Assembly (NCBI GenBank): GCA_000349905.1
Contig: KB722737.1
Span: forward strand, 767,327-831,326
DNA length: 64,000 nucleotides
Direction of reading: 5' to 3'
Source of the DNA: Volvariella volvacea V23
Taxonomy: Eukaryota > Basidiomycota > Agaricomycetes > Agaricales > Pluteaceae
The stretch's first letter is position 1, and each line of letters starts with the position of its first letter. The notes under the pieces were generated by a model. It saw only the letters and a list, made by a program, of their open reading frames with translations. It made no database searches and was not told the origin of the DNA. Position numbers and translations under genes: made by a program. This document shows, piece by piece, positions 57,608 through 64,000 of this stretch.

Positions 57608-58551
57608 TTAGGAATCATACCCTTCACCACCCCAAAGGGTTAGTAGACCAACTGCTACTGAGGATACGACGCGTCTATCCCAGGCAGGCTTGCCCCAATT
57701 CGCATAGGTGAAATATCCCAACGCTCCAAGTACAGCTGCGTTTACTGTAATTGTAGGTTAATGCCACATCACAACTAGACTCGACAGCACTCACAAAAGC
57801 CTAGTGTTCCACGGAGCATGAGCGGATGGTAGAAATAGTGCTTCATCTGACGACGGGATTCATCGAATGTCCCCACTGGAAGCGTCGGTGGCGGCGATGG
57901 CGACTCCATGCGCCCCTTTCCCTTTATATCCTTCTTTGAAATCTGCTTGCTAAACACATGTCCTTCCAGGGACAGTAGCGCTACGGAGATCCCAATAGCC
58001 TTTCCCAGAAAAGCGTAATCACGTCGTAGAGCTGGACGATTGTAGATTGCATGCCCAAAGCAGGCTAGACATCCTACATTGACTGTGCGCGTATATGCTC
58101 AATCGCGGACAATTCAATCAGAGAGGCGATCACTCACAGAGTCCAACTAATCCTCCTGCTACCCCAGGGCGGAGAAGATAATGCTTGGCAACCTCCCAAA
58201 TGTAAAACCCTTCCGCTTTAATCTCCCGTAGACGCTTCTCGTATTTGCTGCTTTTCGGCTTGCTGGTGCCCGGAATGGGCGGCGGAGACGGCGGCTGACT
58301 TGGCTTCTCGTACTCCGGACACTCTGCTTCTGGCGGAGGTGAACGTGGTACCTCCAAAGACGATACTACAGATACTTTGACTTTGTCGTCTGGTGTCGAC
58401 GGCGCTGATGGCGGTGTTGTGTTCAGAAGGCTCGGGTCGGGTTGTGGCTGGAGATTGGGATCAGTAAATCCTTTGGCATCTTTGGGATGGCGACGTTCAC
58501 CTGCTCTGAGGGTGGAGGAGCGTTTGTGGCAGCGACTTGAGCGTAGGACAT
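57608..58551 (-). CDS. OM14-like mitochondrial outer membrane protein
   Basis: ATG at 58551 begins MSYAQVAATNAPPPSEQ. This 51-nt exon joins in phase 0, across an intron that ends CTCCAG, to PQPDPSLLNTTPPSAPST. A Pro/Ser-rich soluble N-terminal half is followed by a basic helix (KSSKYEKRLREIKAEGFYIW) and then several hydrophobic segments: LLRPGVAGGLVGL with CLACFGHAIYN, IGISVALLSLEGHVF, LMLRGTLGF with AAVLGALGYFTYANW, and VSSVAVGLLTLWGG. This layout resembles basidiomycete proteins annotated with the mitochondrial outer membrane OM14 C-terminal domain; the assignment is moderate. The stop TAA at 57608-57610 follows GGEGYDS; a donor over this stop leaves a slightly longer end possible. Confidence 0.65.
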
Positions 58552-58823
58552 GGTGAATCGATTCTGTAAGCTGCTTCAAGTCAGCGCATGTTATACGGGA
58601 GATCTGACACCTATGACGTCATTCTCGACATCATCCTTTTAGGCATGACGCCTGCTATCTATGGCAATAAAGCCATTACGCAAATCGTCTCCCGCCCGAC
58701 CAACCACGCGCCGGCCCGGTGTAGGATGCGATGCCCTCGTCCGTTTGCGTCACGGGTTCTCCCCCGACACACGTGAGTTCTAATTGTGGCACAAGAAAAT
58801 GGTATTTCCCCTTCCCTCGATTC

Positions 58824-60140
58824 TTAGCCGAATGTCCAGCCTCTGGCCAACTCCGTCTTCTCGTTGAACTTTTGTTTGATCTGTCCATGTGAATATTTTG
58901 CACTCAGTGATGCAGACAACAGACCTACCCTGTCACGTTTCCGTGTACCTATGGCTACGTGCTCCAATTGCATATTCCTCTCTCTTAAACCTTGGTTCTC
59001 TAGCCCCACTTGCCCCACTTTCTCTCTTAGTTGTTTGCTCTCCAGCTCCAGCTGCTTCACCTTCTGCCCTAGCTGTTGGTTATCGAGCCTCAATCGCTCA
59101 TTATCGCCTAACATGGCATCAGAGACTGTCTCTACGGCACAAATGTAATTCCACGAGACTTCATTGACAGCATCTTTGATCACATTCCCAGAAGCCAACG
59201 CCCCTCGCTCCCTCCTGGATGGATTGGAGGCTGCACCCAACACCCTGTCGAATAAATCGGACAATTCCTGTCGTACCGCGTCGAGTTTTTCTAGCGCGAT
59301 CTGCTTGAAGTCTATATCTAGCCGGTGCAGGCCATGAGCCGCATGTGGTTCGAAAGAGCTCGTGACAAGAAAGGCAAGGGGGGGATTCGGGCCACAGGAG
59401 CCCATGAGCCTCAGGAGCTGCGTTTGGTCCTGCAACGCCCCACATTGACACAAGGCGTCAATGATAATTACGGCAGGCAAGAGTTTCCCAGCGTCAATTC
59501 CTTTGAGCGGTTCCAAAATGAGTCTTTGCCACTGAAGATCTAAACCAGCGCGCAAAATCGTCGGGTAGGATTTGACGACGTCCAGAATCCTTTCCTTTAC
59601 TTCTTCGTTCCAAATTGTCAGCTGGTAGGCGATGGTCGGGACAAATCTGGCAATTGAGTTTCGCGTCTTGTCATCTCTGTGGAAGAAGAATGCCGCTGCG
59701 AGCTGGCACTTTCTGCGGACACTCTTGCGTTGAAAGTACTTCGCCAGAATCCTGGCTATCGTAGTCCCAGAGCCTGGTGGGCCTGTTAACCATAGACACA
59801 GGGGGCCATTGCATTGGTTGTCTCGATCCGCCCATGAATTTAACTCCTCCGTAATGGCGTGTCGGGGACTGGGTGGATTGGTAGTAAGCATGCCAGTGTC
59901 GTCCTGCCAAGGTGCATCATGCATTGCGTTGAGTGCACTGGCGTCGAGTAGTGCACCCAGTGGATTGTCTGACGGATCGAGTTAGACCAGCGCTTTAATT
60001 TCCTACCGTAGAGTTTAAAGAACGGGCTTACCCCATTGATTCCCCTCGCGGACGTTAACATAGTGATTGTAATCCCCTTGAACATTTGTAACGCGCCCAA
60101 CACTGATATCGTGTGCTCCAGTGAGTATGTGGCTTGTCAT
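58824..60140 (-). CDS. NACHT-like NTPase with degenerate Walker motifs and coiled-coil tail (copy 1)
   Basis: ATG at 60140 starts MTSHILTGAHDISVGRVTNV; exon 1 (60140-60032) joins in phase 1 to 59968 onward (DNPLGALLDASALNAMHDAP). The N-terminal GAHDI...VQGDYNHY motif and the ASALNAMHDA block are common to Agaricomycete STAND/NACHT proteins. The P-loop reads LTGPPGSGTTIAR: the invariant Lys is Thr (ACT, 59763-59765). Walker B reads VIIIDALCQCG, lacking the second Asp and the Glu of the usual LDE. RFVPTIAYQL and the SCGPNPPLAFLVTS sensor region are kept. The C-terminus is a heptad-like coiled coil (ERLRLDNQQLGQKVKQLELE onward). There is no WD40, ankyrin or TPR array. ATP hydrolysis is probably lost. 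A role in non-self recognition, as for other fungal NLR-like proteins, is inference. Confidence 0.8.
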
Positions 60141-60619
60141 GGTGGGTGAAGCACAGACAAGGTGTTATCTCATTGGCGCCAGGCTGCTTACCCACAGTAT
60201 TCGAGCACTGAATAATCAGGCTGGGAACGTGCATCGTACCCTGACATACCAGGTGGTGTGCTAGAGGCTGTTAATGCCAAGCATCCCACGAGGATGCCTC
60301 CCAACATACCTAGGTAGCTCAACACAGCACAATTGATCAAACAGAGCTCGCCCTTGATTAACATGAGAATATTCGTTACCATTCTGGTCATGAGTCTCTG
60401 TTCTTGCTTTTTGAATAGCAGAGTGCCGCATTATTCAAGTTGTAGAAGACATAGAAGACTCCGTGTAGTGCAATCTCGAGCACCATAGCACAGAAAAAAC
60501 TGTAAGTCAAACTGAGGTTCTAGCGAAGCAAAGGACTCGATCATAAAACAACTATAGTACAGTGTGCTAAGTAAGGTTATGTATGTACCACTACAAGTCA
60601 CGTCGCCAGGACATAACTG
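60141..60619. other. Spacer between the tandem NACHT-like genes
   Basis: This holds the promoter of copy 1 and the 3' flank of copy 2. A short ORF (minus 60188-60391) has a hydrophobic stretch but no start context or splice support. Confidence 0.45.
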
Positions 60620-61981
60620 CTAATTGCTGCTGCTAGCATTATTGTTTGCATTTTGTCTCACCTTATTCACGACACTCCTCAAACGAGGGATGTAAGAAGT
60701 CTACATCAAAGGTTAGTTCACAATATCCCTGCTTGAGCTAAGGACGAATATGCTTTACCTGTGTGGCTGCGGCGTCTTTTGCTGATTTTTGCTTCAATTC
60801 CTGCTTCAATTCCTCATTAACCTATATGCTCGTTGAGTTCTTGGCGCTCCCATCCATAGTACACTACAGGAATCGGACTCACCGCACGAAGCTGCTCAAG
60901 CTCTGTCCTTAGTCTTCTAATATCCGACTCCAGCCTCTCGTTTTCGTCCAACAACTCGATCTCTGCTTCTTCAGCTGCCGTGTGCCGAAGGTGGGTATAG
61001 TTGCTCGCAACATCACTGACAATATCTCTGAGATCGTCAGGCGACAGGTTTCGTCGTGCCGCAGACCCTCGTTCCGAGCGGAGGGATTCAAATGCCCGGG
61101 TGAGGTATTCCTCGACTTCTCTCTGTGCTGCGAGTGTATCGTCAAGCGTGATCTGCTTGCGGCACATCGCAGAGAGTGGAGGCTTCTTGAATGCCGCTAC
61201 GAGGTGATTTTCGGGGAGACTAGTGATCAAGAATGCAATAGGGAAATTGGATCCACAGGATGCGATAAGGTTCAGGATTTGTAACTGGTCAGTTGGCCCT
61301 CCGCATTGATCCAAGGCATCAATGATCAGGACCGCAGGTGGCAGCTCCTCAGTGATTGCTGTAATAGGCTCCAAAACGAGCTTTCGCCATTGCGTTTCCA
61401 ATCTGGCGCTTAGTATAGCGGGATTGTTCTTCACGGCTTCTAATATCTTGTCCTTCATAATGCCGTCATGCCACATCGCAAGCTGATAGGCGATGGTTGG
61501 GATGAATGTCTTCGTCTTATCCCGTCTGGAATCCTCCAGATCGAAAAAGAACGTCCCCGCGAGCTGCTGTTTGCTTTCCAACAGATCGAGGACGATCCTA
61601 GCTATTGTGGTTTTTCCCGAGCCTGGTGGCCCGTTTACCCACAGGACATTCTTGGTGCGATCGGGCTCCTCCATCCACTCTTTGAACTCCTTGATGATTT
61701 TACGTCTAGTGCTGGGATGGGCTGAGGGAGGGGGCAGGTCATTTCGATCCGCATCATGCATTGCTTCGCGCGCACTTGCGTTCAAGAGGACTGTAATGGG
61801 ATCTATCGAATCGATTAGTCAAATCAACACCCTAGCGCAGCGTCCAACACGCCAATAGTAAGGCCTCACCGGCATTGCTCCCCGCATACACAGTATAGTT
61901 TCCATGAATATTGTTGATTTCTCCACTGAGTTCGAAGTTATGGGCCCCTTTAAAGAATGAATCAGGACTCGAGGTGGCCAT
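60620..61981 (-). CDS. NACHT-like NTPase with coiled-coil tail (copy 2)
   Basis: ATG at 61981 lies in a good context (ACCATGGCC) and begins MATSSPDSFFKGAHNFELSG, the same N-terminal GAH motif as the neighbour. An intron joins NAG in phase 1 to DPITVLLNASAREAMHDADR. The P-loop is intact (NGPPGSGKTTIAR, Lys at about 61612-61614). FIPTIAYQLAMW, VLIIDALDQCG (Walker B with Gln in place of the usual Glu) and SCGSNFPIAFLITS follow. The C-terminus is a coiled coil (LLDENERLESDIRRLRTELE) that continues after an intron as VNEELKQELKQKSAKDAAAT, with a probable last exon ending at TAG 60620-60622; that final part is the least certain. Shared blocks with copy 1 show tandem duplication. There is no repeat-type sensor domain. 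Confidence 0.8.
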
Positions 61982-63224
61982 GGTTGTTGGGGTAGAAGAA
62001 AGGCGATATCGTCTTGCAACAAGCGCGTCCTCCACGAGTTATACTGCCTCGGCTCGTGTTCGCCCATTACCACGCTGCTTTGCATGTCACTTCAGGGACC
62101 CGGAGATCTTCCAGGCATACATTCATCCGAGATGTGCGACTTAGTCCTTTGTCTCCGTACGGACGCTGGGGTGCTCGTATCAGGTAGCAAGTATTCCACG
62201 ACTTATCGATTGAGCGCCTTTATGTTGATTGACAAAAGGGTTGTATGACGTTGTCGCAGCTCAGGAAAAGGCGTGCTACCTTGGTCCGTTACTAGATCGG
62301 GAAGTCGACTATCAAAAATGTACCAGGTTCTGGGGTGCATTCAAGCGGGGTAATTCCCCGTGATATGAACTCATGTTGGGCTGTGCCCATCGCATGCGAC
62401 TAGACGAGGCACAAACCCGTTCATTAAACGCGCATTCAGGGACAACAGAATACATACACAAAGTTGCTATTGCCACCCTGATAGCCACAGAATAGCATGA
62501 TACGGGCTCTGAAAATGCTCCATGGTCAGCGGACTTGATTTCAGCGCTAATTAATCAAAGGATTACCAACCGACAAAAGCCGCACTGTTCGGCATACTTA
62601 CCAGCCAGCCCCTTCAAGGAACCATTATTTCAGTGACATCGAGTGCTGGATGATACCTTCGATCTTGGACAAGATAAGCTAACCACCACTTCACGCAACT
62701 AGTCAGCAACGACAGGAAAACGAGGCTAATGCTCCACTCACCTCGCCATCATATCGCTATGCCTAGGCCCTAGTGACCCGCACTAAGATTCAACAAGACC
62801 TGGAGCATAACTCAACTGCAAGTAAGGGAAACGTGTGCGTATAGCGCGAAGCAGGTGGCAACGGGTGTAACCTCCAACTTTCGTAACCAATACAGAGAAA
62901 AGCCTAAATTCCTATTCCTGATTCTACAGATAATATATCACAAAAGGGAGCGTAATAAGCGTGATAGGACAGACAAGAAACCAAAAAGCAGAAAAGAAAG
63001 ACAAGGGAAGTGGGCTTGAATTAAAAGACTCGAAAGACTTTGGATCGGGAGACTGCGTTAAGCCAGTGCCAGTGTGACATAATTGTCCAAGGTATTAATT
63101 AATGCACACACAACAGCGTTTGGAAATCGTCCTGGGTCGATGAGTTGAATGGAACATTGTAGTGGATATCGTATACTTGGGTCCCTGCTGTCCGTATAGT
63201 AAGAGATTAAGAAAATTAGAGGTA
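61982..63224. other. Intergenic, no supported gene
   Basis: This region holds the upstream region of NACHT-like copy 2 and the 3' flank of the gene to the right. No ORF with protein character, RNA gene or clear repeat is seen. Confidence 0.5.
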
Positions 63225-63994
63225 TTACTCGAAGGGGTTGGTACGACCGGCCTAGAAGTTGAGAGAGCGCATAAAGTCAGCAAGCCCCATCCTCAAACAC
63301 CGTAAATGATAGAAGGAAACGCAAGTTGAACAAAGAATCACAAGGACACGCACCTGGTAATCTCCTCCTCTATCCTTCCCCTCTCCACACCCGCACAACC
63401 ACTCATGCCACCATTTGACCTCCTTCTCTTCGTCATCCTGTTGCTGTCGTTGCCGCGGCTGCGGTCCATTTCTGTTCAGCTCTCTCGAATTGTCCGGTAC
63501 CATCTGTGGTATACGATCAATTGGCGGCGGGGTTCTAGGCGGTGGTATTGGCAGTGGTGCGGGTGGGGGTGGTTTACTCGACCTCTTCTTCTTGGGCACT
63601 TTCAAATGCGTATTGTCATCCTCCGCACCACCAGCTGTTTCCCGGTCTGTTGACGCCGCTGCTGTAGCTGGAGATGGCTCGGCAGTGATCGCAGCAGGAC
63701 CCGAACCCTTGGTAGGAATAGAAGCAGCGAAAGTTGCAGCAGTTGGCGTCGTCAAACTCGCATCCCCAGTCGTCGTCGATTTCCCTGCTTCATCAGAAAA
63801 GGGATTTTCCCCTCTCGGAGATGATCTTTCTGCGCTATTCCTCGCCGAATTTAGGTATGGTGTTGACGGACTGGCAGGTATAGCTTGTAGAGGCACACCA
63901 GCCTCTGCATCGGACAAGGGTATAGGGGCGGCTGAAGACGACGTTTCGGACGATCGTTTCCCGGATAGCAGCAAACTCGCTTTTCGTGTCACAC
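63225..63994 (-). CDS. Hypothetical Pro/Ser-rich protein with Cys-Gly C-terminal motif (5' end outside window)
   Basis: The last two exons of a gene that continues beyond the right edge: the sequence TTGCAG just before 63994 is a splice acceptor, so earlier exons are missing. The large exon encodes a disordered Ser/Ala/Pro-rich stretch with a basic cluster (KVPKKKRSSKPPPPAPLPIP), then a compact C-terminus KWWHEWLCGCGEGKDRGGDY. A short intron then joins Q to AGRTNPFE, with stop TAA at 63225-63227. I recall this Trp/Cys/Gly-rich end from unnamed basidiomycete proteins but know no function for it. Confidence 0.6.
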
Positions 63995-64000
63995 CTGCAA

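Noticed and set aside
1..64000. CRISPR array, bacterial operons, intact transposon or viral sequence
   Set aside because: No regularly spaced repeats, no reverse transcriptase, transposase, integrase or capsid-like frames were seen, and genes are intron-rich eukaryotic.

Overview
The window is nuclear DNA from a filamentous fungus, almost certainly a basidiomycete of the class Agaricomycetes. The signs are gene-dense DNA with many short introns (mostly about 50-70 bp, GT..AG), a CHS3-like (division 2) chitin synthase, an HsbA-type secreted protein, a DUF3712 membrane protein, a DUF3684 giant ATPase, and NACHT/STAND NTPases with the N-terminal 'GAH...' motif common in mushroom genomes. No CRISPR array, bacterial operon, rRNA gene, convincing tRNA gene or intact transposon was seen. 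One 100-N assembly gap lies inside the chitin synthase gene. Exon joins were worked out by eye from splice signals and reading-frame continuity; inner exon borders not quoted should be treated as approximate.

Layout, left to right: a trypsin-like serine-peptidase-fold protein with an in-frame stop (+, 8-1648); an orphan ORF (-, 3180-3830); a DUF3712 membrane protein (-, 3857-7331); a basic low-complexity, probably nuclear protein (-, 8850-9869); the 6.8-kb DUF3684 gene, with an HSP90-like ATPase end and a HEIAH zinc-peptidase-like end (-, 10279-17113); a CDKN3/KAP-like phosphatase (-, 18445-20992) divergent from a chitin synthase (+, 21275-25002); HsbA (+, 27353-28059) followed 98 bp later by the Ski-complex TPR subunit SKI3 (+, 28158-33231); topoisomerase III (-, 33745-37557); an MFS permease (-, 38495-40994); UTP25 (+, 42164-44813); a pyroglutamyl-peptidase I with large inserts (+, 45355-47150); APS kinase (+, 47735-48670).

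The right part holds a germinal-centre kinase (Kic1/Nak1-like, -, 49116-52125) sharing a very short divergent promoter with eIF2B-gamma (+, 52313-54208). That gene converges on eIF3 subunit c (-, 54445-57365). Next come an OM14-like mitochondrial outer membrane protein (-, 57608-58551), a tandem pair of small NACHT-like NTPases with coiled-coil tails (-, 58824-60140 and about 60620-61981), and the 3' end of a gene running off the window (-, 63225-63994).

Most of the window is housekeeping: ribosome biogenesis (UTP25), translation initiation (eIF2B-gamma, eIF3c), RNA turnover (SKI3), DNA topology (TOP3), sulfate assimilation (APS kinase), wall synthesis and polarity (chitin synthase, GCK kinase). 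These genes are neighbours rather than one pathway. The parts that look least described are the NACHT-like pair, in which one copy has lost the Walker A lysine; the DUF3684 protein joining an HSP90-like ATPase to a HEIAH motif; and the pyroglutamyl peptidase enlarged by low-complexity inserts.
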